Source: Batillaria attramentaria (taxonomy: Eukaryota > Mollusca > Gastropoda > Batillariidae). Taken from it: DNA of 64,000 nt. The notes under the pieces were generated by a model. It saw only the letters and a program-made list of their open reading frames with translations. It was not told the DNA's origin and ran no database searches. Of this stretch, positions 11,857-24,626 are shown piece by piece; the first letter of the stretch is position 1; each line of letters opens with the position of its first letter. A program made the position numbers and the translations under genes. The stretch is from positions 1,202,001 to 1,266,000 of the forward strand of contig JACVVK020000087.1 in the NCBI GenBank assembly GCA_018292915.2. The letters are read 5' to 3'.

Positions 11857-13699
11857 ACAGGCGGATTCAGCATTGATAACCACACCGAAAGGTACGTTCA
11901 GTCATCGCAAGTATGGGGGAACTACCCAGTTATTATAATCAAAAGCAACACACAGCCTGGAAAAATACACATTCTCGTAGAATAATAACTTAGTTTGGCA
12001 GTACTGCCGGGCGCCAAAACAACTGCAACGCATAGCCGTCCCCAACACTGAACATCTGTTACAAACATGACCATGAACTACCCATTTGCTGAGCAACAGA
12101 AGCCGACAAATTGACATAGCGTACTAGAAACGGAAGGACGCCCGGCGAACAATTTTTCACAGTAAATCATTATTGTCTGCTTTCACCGCAACTGTAGCCT
12201 GGCTCATTTACCCTAACTTGACACTCGGCAAGCGGGTCGGCATTGTCTCTATTAAGCGCGTTCGATGAAAAGTTATGTGCCTGACAAACGTATTGAGACT
12301 CAGTTGACACATGTGCACAGCATCTCCACAATGGAACGTCGACGCTTCGCAGCAATGCATTTGTACACATGCACATTAATTTTGAAAACTGTCCGTTTCC
12401 ATCGCTGGAGAATACCATGAAGTGTGTTGTTTTGGGTTCAAGTTGTTCGGAGAGAGTAATTGTACCACTGATTGGCGAGAGATGACAAAATAGCAGCTTT
12501 TCTGCAGAGAAATCGACAATCTGCAGAAAATCGAAAATGACAAATTTCCACGATCCTTTGGCAGAAAGGACTTTTTCTTTGGCAGAAAAAAAACCTGGGT
12601 TTTCTCTGAGTCTTAAAACAAAACAAAACAAAACAAGATAGTCACCAGCCCAATATGTTGTTTCCATTTAATCACCTGCTGCCGTCACGGTCGTTCTTTT
12701 GTATCGCCGTGTATCCGGGAGGAGGACACACTCTCTCTGTGTGAATGAAAACAACTGGCCGGGCTTGTCAGACCAATCTTGTTTTTGGAAGAGGGAGACA
12801 TGTAATTGTCAGAGTTACTTTCAACATCGTCTCTGCGGGAGATCCGCAGTGGCGTGCGTTTGTACCACAGAGATTTGCCTGTGAACGTGGAAAATTTCGC
12901 CCGTCCGTTCGATGTTCTTTCCATTACTGTGGAAACAACATAACAACAAAAAAAAAGCTACGAAAAAACAAAAAAGAAAACAAACAACAACAATAACAAC
13001 CTACAGGCGATTTTCTACAGAAAAAAAAATGTTCTTCAGAAAACTTTTTCTGCAGAAAAACCGGTTTGTGCATTAATTTTTATTATCTCTCGCCAGTGAT
13101 AGTTTGTGGCATCCCTCTTATTATACATGGTCGAGCTGCAGAGCCAGTTAGCGTACCCCCCCCCCCCCACTCCCCCTCCATCCCTTTAGAAATCGGGCCT
13201 AAATGGGGTTAACATATTTCAGTCAGGCCGTTCCTCAAGAACAAACAAACAAAGGAGAACATGAGAATGACGAAAATATCGAGTTCAAACCACTCGACGT
13301 AAACCAAGTCACCGTCAAACATGACGACGGACCTGATGATTCTGACGACGATGGCGACGAGGGCGGAAAGACACTCCTCGATACGGAGACGCTGGACGAG
13401 GAATCTCTAGCCATGCTGAAAGCCCTGACTCTGTCTGTGTGTTACTCTGCCAACATCGGAGGGGTGGCAACATTGACAGGGACCGGACCCAACATCGTGT
13501 TCAAGAACTTCCTGGAAACGTAAGAACATCGGCTCAGCAAAATTATTCAAATTCAAATTACTTTATTAATCCCAGAAGATAAATTATAGGCCACCATAAA
13601 AATAATAATAATAAGGCATAATAGTAACAAATAAAACTTGCACTAACAGAAGCCTCAGTCACGCACACAAGTAAATGTAATTTTCGTGCGCGCCCGCGC

Positions 13700-13760
<61 letters not shown>

Positions 13761-14448
13761 CACGCACGCACGCACACACACACACACACATCCGTATAAG
13801 TCCAAAGCACTCATGCTCCTAAAATATGAAACCACTCTCAAACATAATTATATCTGAAACGCTCGCACACTCATACATAAAACTTACTTTCACACACACA
13901 CACACACACATATAAAAGTCTTGTGTACTCACACACCTATGAAAAACAAACTTACTCTCACACACACACAAATAAAAGTCTTATGTACTCACGCACCTTT
14001 AAAAAGAATTAGCAAAACAGCAAAATGAATGGCAACATAGCAACACAAACAGCAAAATAGCAGAATAAACAGCAAAATAGCAGAATAAACAGCAAAATAA
14101 AAGGCAAAATAGAGAAATAGCAAAAGAAAAGGCAAAAGAAATAAATGGGAGAGGGTCGAAATAACCCACGAACTAGTACGCATAAAACGTTCCATTTTCT
14201 CGTTTGAAGTATACTTAAAATATTGGTGCTTGTTAAGTTGTTTCTCTATAGAGAAACAACTTCATGAGACGGGGCAGATTTTGCTACGCGCAGCAGCAAG
14301 TTTCAGTGATACAAAACAAGACTGTGACGTTTCTCCACACAAAACTTACTTTCACGCACACAGTGACGTAACGAAATCTGCGTCATAGACACCTTACGTG
14401 CACACTATGCTGCTGCGTTCTTTCTGGCGGGAGTTGTGAGACGTGTGT

Positions 14449-14484
<36 letters not shown>

Positions 14485-17400
14485 ACGGATGTAATGATGG
14501 CTATCTCCTAAACCACCTCGTTGGAGGCCTTTTTACTTTGAGATAAAATGGGAATTCACCTTCTCCAGACCTACCTTTCACGATTTTCAGCCTACTGCAT
14601 TTTCAGAAGAGTTATCGCCGATTTTAAAAAATCGGTCATGTTACGAATTTTTTCGTAAAAAATGTTCAAATGGCTTCATTTTCTGAAATTGGGAAGATCA
14701 TCCAGTTATACTGCCTGTTTTCGTAGCACAGCTCTGTAGCTCTGACAGGTTTTCTGTAAGAAAAATATTTCCGAGGTAGGGGTGGTTTCCATATAAGGCC
14801 AAATATCTATGAAAAGACTCCTTCAAATTACTCATCATTCCGGTATTTTAGTCACTTGTGCCAACTGCACATATGACATGAACTACTGCACTATTATAGC
14901 TTTAGTATTAAGAATAGCAGAGCTTTTAGATAAACACATTTTTCACGTTTCTGCGAGAAGCGCCGGTCAAAAAAGTTCCAATTTTGCAATTTCGTAAGTA
15001 CAACCCAAGGCACTTAAGTCCACGTTTCATCAGCTCTCTAAATCTTCCCGATTTTATGTAAAAATTAATTCAGTCACGGTAGTCACAAAAGCAACAAGGA
15101 AATCACAAGATATGTAGAAGTATCATCTGTCAGACGAGCAGCGTGAGGCTGACGTCAAATGTTTGGTTCACAGACAAAATCTGCAAGTATCGTCACTGCT
15201 TCCGACATTTCATCAGCCCTCTACATCTTCCAGATTTCATGTGAAAAATAATTCAGTCGGAGAAGTCACAAAGCCAACAGGGAAATCACAAGACATGAAC
15301 AAGCATCCTCAGACGATCTCAGTGCTAGAGGCTGACGTCAAAAGTTTAGTTCACGGAATTGACGTCATCTCTCTCTCTCTCTGTATGACGACCTGCCTGA
15401 GACTGACGTCAAATGTTTAATTCACGGAACTGACCTCTCTCTCTCTCTCGCTCTCTCTCTCTGGGGAGCCAGGGTGGCCGAATGGTAGAGCGTTGGACTT
15501 TCAATGCTTGGGCCGAGAGTTCGAATCCCGGCCGCTGGGGCCAAATATTTGTGCTGGCCTTTTTCTCGTTGCCCCGTCTTTGATATCACCCTTATGTGGG
15601 GGAAAAGGACGTTAAACTCCTAAACACCCACCCACCCACCCTTCTCTGTGCCTCTCTCTCTCTCTCTCTCCCTTCTTCCCCCACCCGGCCCCACCCCCAG
15701 TCACGTGGCTAATCGGTCGAGGTCGTAGAGGATCTAGTGTCATTGGTAGAACTTGTGAGGGGAGAACCGGCAACAATAACAACAAAACAGACAAAATAAA
15801 ATGAAGTTTGGAGAAACAACTTTGTAGGACGGGGCCGTTCCTCCTTGTTTTGTGTTTTTGGTATTACTCTTGTAAGTGCAGGAAAAAGGGACGTTAAATC
15901 CCTCGAACAACCATACCTCATTGGTGGGAACACGTGGCATAAAGACTACTGAATGTTAAACAGTAGACTGAAATGGATAATCTTCCTTTTGTATTTCTTC
16001 AGCTCTGGGGTTATTTTGGGCGAGAGTAATTTTCTACTTGCGTGTGTGCGTGCATGTGTGTGTGTGTGTGTGTGTTCCACACAGCCTTTCCAATGGACAG
16101 TCCCAGATCACCTTCCTGTCATGGATGGTGTTTGGACTCCCGGTGGCTCTGCTAGTCCTGGCGCTGGGCTACCTGATCATGCTGGTCTCCTTCTTCGGCT
16201 GTAGGAACACGGTGCGATGTCGACGTCAGACGTCTGCCGCTGAGGACAAGGCGATGGAGGACTTCCTGCGACAAGAACACCGCAAGCTGGGCAACATGAG
16301 GTGAGGCTGGAGTCAACCGCAGGTAGGCTATATAGATTGCTGAACCCGCCTTACCCTGTACTGACATTGAGATACTGAAAGCAACGAAAAAGCCGGGAGC
16401 AGTTAAGTCAAATAAAATCACATAATTATTAGTTCAGTTCCAAGTCAGATCTCAGCCCGAAAAACCCACCTCTAACCTGAGGTGGCGTGCGTGCCGCGCA
16501 GCAGACAGCACGTGATTTTTTTCGCCGGACTGAGTCCTGAAGGGGGTGAGGCGGCAGTGTGATGTTAAAATGCTCCTCGATACTTTAATTTGCTTCTTCT
16601 TATTATTCGATCTTCGATCATCCGTACCAAAACCAACAATGGACTGTTTTTTTTCTTCCTCTTTTTTGTCCACAATTTTTTTTTTTGTTTTTTGTTGTTG
16701 TTGTTTTTTTTTTTTTTTTGGGGGGGGGGCATAAGATACTCTCCTTCTCACCCTACCCCCTCCCCAGGATCCGCCACCCTCGTATCGTTTTTGATAAAAC
16801 TTTTTTTTTAAGTTCTTGTTTTTGTTTTCGGTTTTTGTTTTCATATTCATCAAGTCAAGAGCGAAGTACGACCGTTGTTTTTTTTCTCTCCAGTTTTGCT
16901 GAGAAGGTAGCCCTAGGTCACTTTGTCCTGCTCGTGCTCCTCTGGCTGACACGAGCACCAGGGCAACTGCCAGGATGGGGTAATCTCTTCCCCACAGGGT
17001 ATGTTTTGTAATAATTCTCGTTATTTTCTGGGGCTTTTTTTTCTTTCTTTTTTTTTGTATTTGCTTTTGTTTGTTGCTGTTGTGGGTTGTTTGTTTGTTT
17101 GTTTGTTTTTCTTGGGGGGTGGGGTTGTTTGTTTGTTTGTCGTTGTTGTTGTTGTTGTTTTTGGGGGGTGTTTGTTTGTTGTTGTTGTTGTTTTTTTGTT
17201 TTTTTTTTTGGGGGGTGCCTGTTTGGTGCTTTAAAAAAAATCCCTTTTGGAAAATTCGAGTTGCGAACTTAGAGGGATTCACCGCGCCGTGGCACAACGC
17301 CACCCAGTTACCTATTTAGAATTTTGCTAAGGGAGAAAGCCGGGGGACCCGGAGAGAAACGCCGGGCGGATGAGCAACCCGAAAGTCAGGAGAAATCAAT

Positions 17401-17492
17401 ATCACATCATTTGAAATGGCTACTGGCGATTAGTTTGTCACAGCGGGCACAAATTTTGTGACAGGATTTCAAGTTGTTTGTTTGTTTGGGGT

Positions 17493-17576
<84 letters not shown>

Positions 17577-20500
17577 GTTATTGTTGTTGTTTTGTTTGTT
17601 ATTGTGGGGTTTTTTTCTGGAAATGCTTCCGTTTTTGTTTTTTAAATAATAATAATAATAATAATGTAGGCGCTTTATCCCTGATATTTGGTTCAAAGCG
17701 CCGCGAGCTAAACCCAACACTGACGCACGCTCATGTGAATCGCAGGCATTCTCTCACACACTGGATATGAGCACATTACAATCACGTGGTGCGAAGGGCC
17801 AGCTCAGCAGCTTAAGTTTCGGAATTTTTAGAATTGCATTTATATTTTTATATTTTGTGTACTGAACACTTTCCAAAGCAGAGGGAGAGAAAGCCGGAGT
17901 ACCCGGAGAGAACCCCCGACGGTCGGCCCGAATGAACGGTGCCACATACGAGAAAGACTCACAGTTCTTCGCCCCGAGTGGGACTCTGACTGATACTGTA
18001 GGTGATCTAGTGGTTAAGATTTAGTCACCAATGCGAGAGGTCAGGTTCGAGTCCCACCCGGGGCGTCGTGTCCTACACCGCTGTGCCGGGTTTGCACTGT
18101 CTTCACCGAACGTCTCGTTGAACAGGTTCGTGTCCGACTCAGTCGCGTCAGTTCTGGTGATGCTGAGTCTCTTCGTGTGGCCCAACGCAAGACCACGAGG
18201 ACTGTTCTACTGTCGCGGAGAGGGAGGCAGTCTGCCATGTAAGTTATACGTGTGTATTTTCCGCTGTTTTCTGTTTTGCGCTTGCCCGTCGGATCTTTGT
18301 GATCAGTCTATGATCGTTCAGACTCTCAAAAGCCTCCCCCCCCCCCCCCGAAAGGAGGGGGGGGGGGGGGTTGAAGGTAAACCAATATCAAACCCATGAG
18401 ACACCACTCATGTCAGTCGCACAGTTACGTCCCCTTGTCTTTTTCTTTCTTATTAAAAATTTTGTATTGTATTGGGTAGGTAGAGGAGTGGAGGTCGTGG
18501 TGGAAGTAGTGATGGTAGGAGTGTTTGGTTTTGTTTTTTTCCCCGTTCCTTTAAATTTTTATTGCCAAGCCGCGGCTGCAAAATAACGGATATCATCAGT
18601 TTTGGGGGCGAAACCGGCACGGCTTTTATTTAGTCGTAGTGAGGTTTCACAATGTTCATTGTGTCACCAGTTTGTTGTTAGCACAGCACTACGGGGCGGT
18701 CGGTGGTCTAGTAGACTTCGCCACCAATGCGAGAGGTCAGCTGATTCGGGGCGAAGAAGTTTTCCTTCTCGTACGCGGCACCGTTCATTCGGGCCGATCG
18801 TCGAGGGTTCTCTCCGGCTTCCTCCCCTTCTGCTTTGGAAATGTTCAGCCCATAAAAATTGAAAATAAAATAATGCAGTTCTAAATTCCGAAACTTAAAT
18901 AGCTGAGCTGACCTGATCCCTCGCACCACGTGATTGTAATGTGTTCATGTCCAGTGAGTGAGAGAATGCGTGTGATTCACGTGAGCGTGCGCGTTGGGTT
19001 CAGCTCGCGACGCTTTGACTGAGACAGTTCAAGAAATTGGGTAAAGCGGCTACACAATACACAGTTATTGTATTATTACTGGGAAGCCAGGCCCCGGGTG
19101 GTTTGAACGAAAAGCCGTAACATAACCCTCTGAACTTTTTTCACACACAGTCCATGGTCTTGTGTCACCAAAGGATGGGTGTTGTGATGTCTGCTATTTT
19201 TTTTGTGATTACTATTCTTTTCTGTTCTTTTCTGCCCCACTTTTTTTTTCACACACAGTCCATGGTCTTCTGTCACGAAAGGATGGGTGTTGTGATATTT
19301 TTACTATTGTTTTCTGGTCCTTTTCTCGCCCACCGTTTTTTTTTTTTTTTTCCCGCGCCGTGTATGTCAGTACGTCCGCAGAGTTACCTTTTGTTTGTTT
19401 GTTGAAGTTATGTCCCATTTGTTTGTGTCCTGAGGAAGGCGAAAGCCGAAACGTTGACCCGTGCTGTCCTTTGTGAAAGTTAAGTGGTTTCTGTCCCTTT
19501 TATGTCGCTTTTATTTGCTTAACTTGTAACCACTTCGCAGTCATTACTGTTTCCTTTTCTACAGTTATTGCTGTTATTATCACTAAGTCGTAGGTTCACT
19601 TGTCGGACGCTCGGCAAAGTGCGGCTAAGAATCGGCTGCCGCCTGTCGATTGTTGCCCGCACTGAGCCGATCGTTGCCGCCTGCGGGCCGCTACCTGATT
19701 GCTCACTGGGGATGAACATATATATATTTTTTAAAATATCAGAACACGTAACACATTAGTATGGGCATATTCAACGTGAGGAAAGTCAGTGTAAACGTGT
19801 TTCTATGACGGCGAACTGGTTTGACGAATGAGATACAAACCTGTGGATATTTCCACTTGTAGTCTGTCTCACTTGGGGTGGCTAGAGTGAGGAATTTAGG
19901 TGGTGGTGGTAGTGGTTTTGGTAGGAGTTAGTACATGTATTTTGACGTGTTGCTTATTTCGCACACCAAGAGAGTCCTTTCCAAGACGGAAACACTTAGG
20001 AGGAACTAACCTGTACAATTCTGGGCCCGTATGTAATAGTCGAGGTTAGGGCTTTTAGCCCCGTGAGTCTAACCTCGAACTAAACTAGCTCTAGGGTTAA
20101 ATTTTCTGTTTTAAATCAAGAAGCGGGCCCATTCCAGCAATGTGCCTATTTAATTTTGCTTTTGGGTTTTTTTTTCTTCTTGGTCCTAGTCTAGGTTAGG
20201 CCCGTAGCCGTGGGTTAAATTAACCTCGACTTTTACATACGGGCCCAGTTCACCGCAGTGAACGTCCATACTGCCCCTCTTGAACGGAACGAACTTTGTC
20301 TTGGTAAAAATAATACTGATGATACTTCAGCCCAGACAGAATAGAAATGCCCCCAGCTGAATCACGTGTATGTATGTTTGTAACATTGGGACATCGGCCG
20401 AACAGAAGTGGTAGATCAAGTTAAGCGTTTATAAGGATGACGTCTACGTTCTGTGCAGATGTGAGCCAACCGTCAGTTGTACGTTGGAAGTCTGTGTGTC

Positions 20501-20742
20501 GCAAGATTCCTTGGGGAATATTCCTGCTCCTGGGTGGAGGATTCGCACTGGTTGAAGGAATTAAAGTGAGAGCCACGTCACGTCACGCAACGTAACGTAA
20601 CACCGCACCGCACCGCGTCAAATCACGTCACGTCACAGGGTCACTGACGTCATGTTACGTCACACCACCGTACTAGTCTAATTGTAAAGTTTGTGTGCGC
20701 GCAGCGGCGAGCTTCTCGTCGAGTTTGTTTGCGTGCACGGAA

Positions 20743-20820
<78 letters not shown>

Positions 20821-23820
20821 ATGATTTGTTATATATACTCATCTATATTCAATAAAAAAAAAGCCGGTGGTAGACTATGTACTACGTACTGTACAGGGGC
20901 GCCGGAAGATGTTGGGGGAGGGGGGGCAGAATCTCAGGGGGGGGGGGACGCCAGAGCACTGGCAAGTGAAAGGAAGGGCGTTGCCCGGAAAAAGTGAAAA
21001 GCGGAGGAGAGGGGGGGGGGGGGAGTGATTATCAGACGACTTTCTGCCAAGTCGTTTTGATATTTCATACAACGGCTAAACTGAGTTCTCTGTTGGGTGG
21101 GATGAGGGAGAGAGCAGGAAGAGGGGGAGGTAGGGGAAGGGAGGGGGGGCAAGACCACGGCTTTGCCCCCCCCCCCTCTTGCCATATAGTCACTTGATTT
21201 TCCAGGGGGGGGGGGGGGGCTAGCTAGCTAGCTGCCCCCCCCCTGCCTCCCCCCCCCCCCCCGGTTCCGGCACCCCTGCTGTAGTATGCATGTCTGACTC
21301 GGAGTTTGCCCTCACCTCATTCTCGTTAGGTCAGTCCCGTGGAACCGGCAAATAGCCTAGTTGTAATTTCCGAGTACTGAATCCCCCCCCTCCTCCCCCG
21401 AGTGTAATCTGTACGCGCCGCACCTCCAAGCCGTTAACTCGCACAATGTGTGTGTGTGTGTGTGTGCGCGCGCGCGCGCGTGTCGCCAGGTGTCAGGACT
21501 GTCCAGTCTCATCGCTGGACATATGATGGTGTTCACTCAGCTTCCACCCTGGCTCGCCATGATATCAGTGATCGTCTCGACGTCACTGTTCACGGAGATT
21601 GTCTCCAACACGGTTCTGACGACGCTCCTGCTGCCGATCCTGGCTCAGCTGGTCAGTCACACCAGAGAAATACGTAAATATAGTGGCATGGTTACGCCGG
21701 CCTAGCGCACGCCAGTGTACATGTATCCAGCCATCAGTGTGTGCCATGGCAGAGCGTCTCCGGCATTCAAGAAAGACGCCTTTCTTGAATAAGACGTTGC
21801 AGCATGGGTGTATATAAGTTTTTTTTATTGCTTTGTTTCCTTTGGCAGCAGAACAAAGAGGTTTTAAGGTCGCGCTGGTTCTGGTTCACTGCAGTACCTT
21901 AAAAAACACACACACGCACAAAACTTAAAAGCAAGCAAGCAGGCCAGATAATTGCCAGAGTGTGATCAGAAGTCATAGAGATTACTCTTCCAGATAGCAA
22001 CAGATTTGTGTTGGGGGGGGGGGGGGGGGGAGGGGCTTGGAGGCAGTTTGATGAAAGGCCGTAGAAATCAACGGAGTACAGCCTTTGATGAAACCGCCTA
22101 CGTTCGTTTCCTCGTTGTTGTTCTTCAAATTTGTGTAATCTGATGCCATCTAGTTTGATCAATAAAAATTTATCGTTTCTGAGGCCCGGTCTCCTCCGGA
22201 TTTTTTTTTTTCTTTGGGGGGGGGGGGGTGCCTCTAATATTCCAAAAGATGTTTAGATCTGGTGATTTTGTTTAAGTTTGTGCTGAATGTCCACCTCCCC
22301 AGGCCATAGCAATGGATGTTCATCCCATCTACCTGATGCTACCCGCAACTGTGGCGTCTTCCTTTGCCTTTATGTTGCCTGTGGCAACGCCGCCAAACGC
22401 AATTGTGTTCGCCTATGGAGACGTCAAGGTCGTGGACATGGTAAGACAGACATAGACATGGTAAGATAGAATACGATCACAATACGATATGCTGCTCTAA
22501 GAGAAAGACTTGAAAGGTGACCATATCAGTGCAGATGGACTGCGCAGAATGGAAGCTGTTCAGTGCTGAGAAACTACTACATGTATCAGTATGAACTTTA
22601 AAGCCTCTATGTTTGTAACGCCGCTGAGATGAAAAACTGCCGCTTTCTAAGCTCTAAGGTATGGTATGGTAGACTTCTCCTCGGCGCACATATCCATCTC
22701 TGCTGAAATGCTCACGGCGCCGCAGGGCTGGAGGACGAAGCAGTGAAAGCCTGCTGCCGTTAAGCGCTACTTTGTGTGCAGACCTCCACCCTGCTATTCA
22801 CTCTAGTGCGTGCGACAGTATTTCTGTTTACCACGCCACCGGCCACAGCCTACTCTTCTTCGAAAGATGAACGTGGGATTTTTAGCGTGCACACTTGATG
22901 TTTGTGCGTGCGTGTGTACACGAAGGCGAGACAGGCACCGCAAACGAGTCTGCACATGGATTTGACTCGATATGGAAAGGAAAAATCCCACCATATTCCT
23001 GCCCACCGGGGACTCGAACCAGGCAGCTCAGGATCCGAAGTCGGATGCCTTAACCACTAGACCAAATCCCCTGTTTGTCAGACAGAAGGATGTCTCATTT
23101 GGCCATTGAGTCCGTTTTCGTAACTCCGTGGCTTCTAATAATTATTAGAGAAATACGGTTTTCTTTGTGAGCTCACCGGGCGGTCCATTCCTGAACAGAC
23201 TCATGTTAGACCATCTGATCGGAGTAGTGTCGACTGACTACAGGTGTCCCGATGATCAAGCGTTCTAACAAGTCGGTCATGGAACAGACTGGGACTAGAC
23301 AAAGTTTCTAAAAATACCCACCAATCAGCGCCGTCTACCTAATCCTCAGTCCCCAACCAAATAACGTCGTCTGCTCAGTGCACGGTACCCCTAGAACAAC
23401 ATATGTGAGTCACCACAATGGCAGTCAGATGCTAAATCATGACCAAGGTGACTGATTCTGATGCACAGAGTCAACGCATTCTTTGTAAAACTGACTTCCC
23501 ACACGCTGTTGTGTGCCTGTCATACAGTTAAGACGTTAAACAGCCTTGTATGAGCGATTTGAAAATGTTTTATTTGGCTATCCTGAAGACCTGCTGCATA
23601 GGGTAAGCAGAAAATACCCATACTTATCCTGCAGTTGTTGTTGTTTTTGTTGTTTTTCCCTTGTGTTAATTTGTTCAGTAGTAGTTCATCAATCATATGT
23701 TACCCTACTTGGACGTAACTACAAAGAGAATTAACAGAGATCAGTGAATGCGGGTTCTGCGCCTTGCTCGCACATATCCCATACTTTGATCTTATCAGAT
23801 TGCCCAGTGTGTGTGTGTGT

Positions 23821-23899
<79 letters not shown>

Positions 23900-24397
23900 C
23901 AGACTGGGGAATTGCTGAGGGGGAAAAAAAAACCTGAAACCTAGACCAGAAGGCGGAGGCAGCGTCCTGCTGGGGGACCACGGGTGCAATGCCCCACTTC
24001 AGAAAACAAATTTTAGCATTTTTCAAGGCATTTAGCAGCCTCGATCTCTTGGCACCTAAAAGTAAAATACTGACATTTAAGCCTTCAAAAATGAAGTTAG
24101 ATTGTCCCATATGATATGGCATTTGTATCCACACATGACTCTGTGCAAATATGTTTTCACCTTGCTTTCCTTTGGCTGAAACTTAGATTTTTTTGTTGCT
24201 GAAAGAATAGTAAATTTGGCTGAAACTTACGAAATGACTGAAAATTCCCCAGCTTGGTGTGTGTGTGTGTGTGTGATGTCTTCAGTGTGTACGTCAGTAT
24301 ATGTTTGGCATGTTTCGGTTGGAACTTCCTGCAATGCACGAAAATATTTCCTGTCAGTGATTATCTTTTGATACAAGTTTTTCTTATGAGTGTCATA

Positions 24398-24434
<37 letters not shown>

Positions 24435-24560
24435 TGATGTCTTCAAGTTCGGTGTGTGCGTATATGTTTGGCATGTTTTGGCTGGAACTTACTGCAATGC
24501 ACGAAAATATTTCCTGTCAGTGATTATCTTTTGATACAAGTTTTTCTTATGAGTGTCATA

Positions 24561-24626
<66 letters not shown>

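Noticed and set aside
16452..17303. A 283-aa minus-strand open frame rich in Lys, Asn and Gln
   Set aside because: It is the complement of (TTTG)n/(TTG)n/T-run low complexity that surrounds SLC13 exon 7 on the other strand.
19425..19480. CCTGAGGAAGGCGAAAGCCG with AAACGTTG, a phrase often seen near retroelement ends
   Set aside because: Only this phrase is present and no element boundary or coding part could be found.
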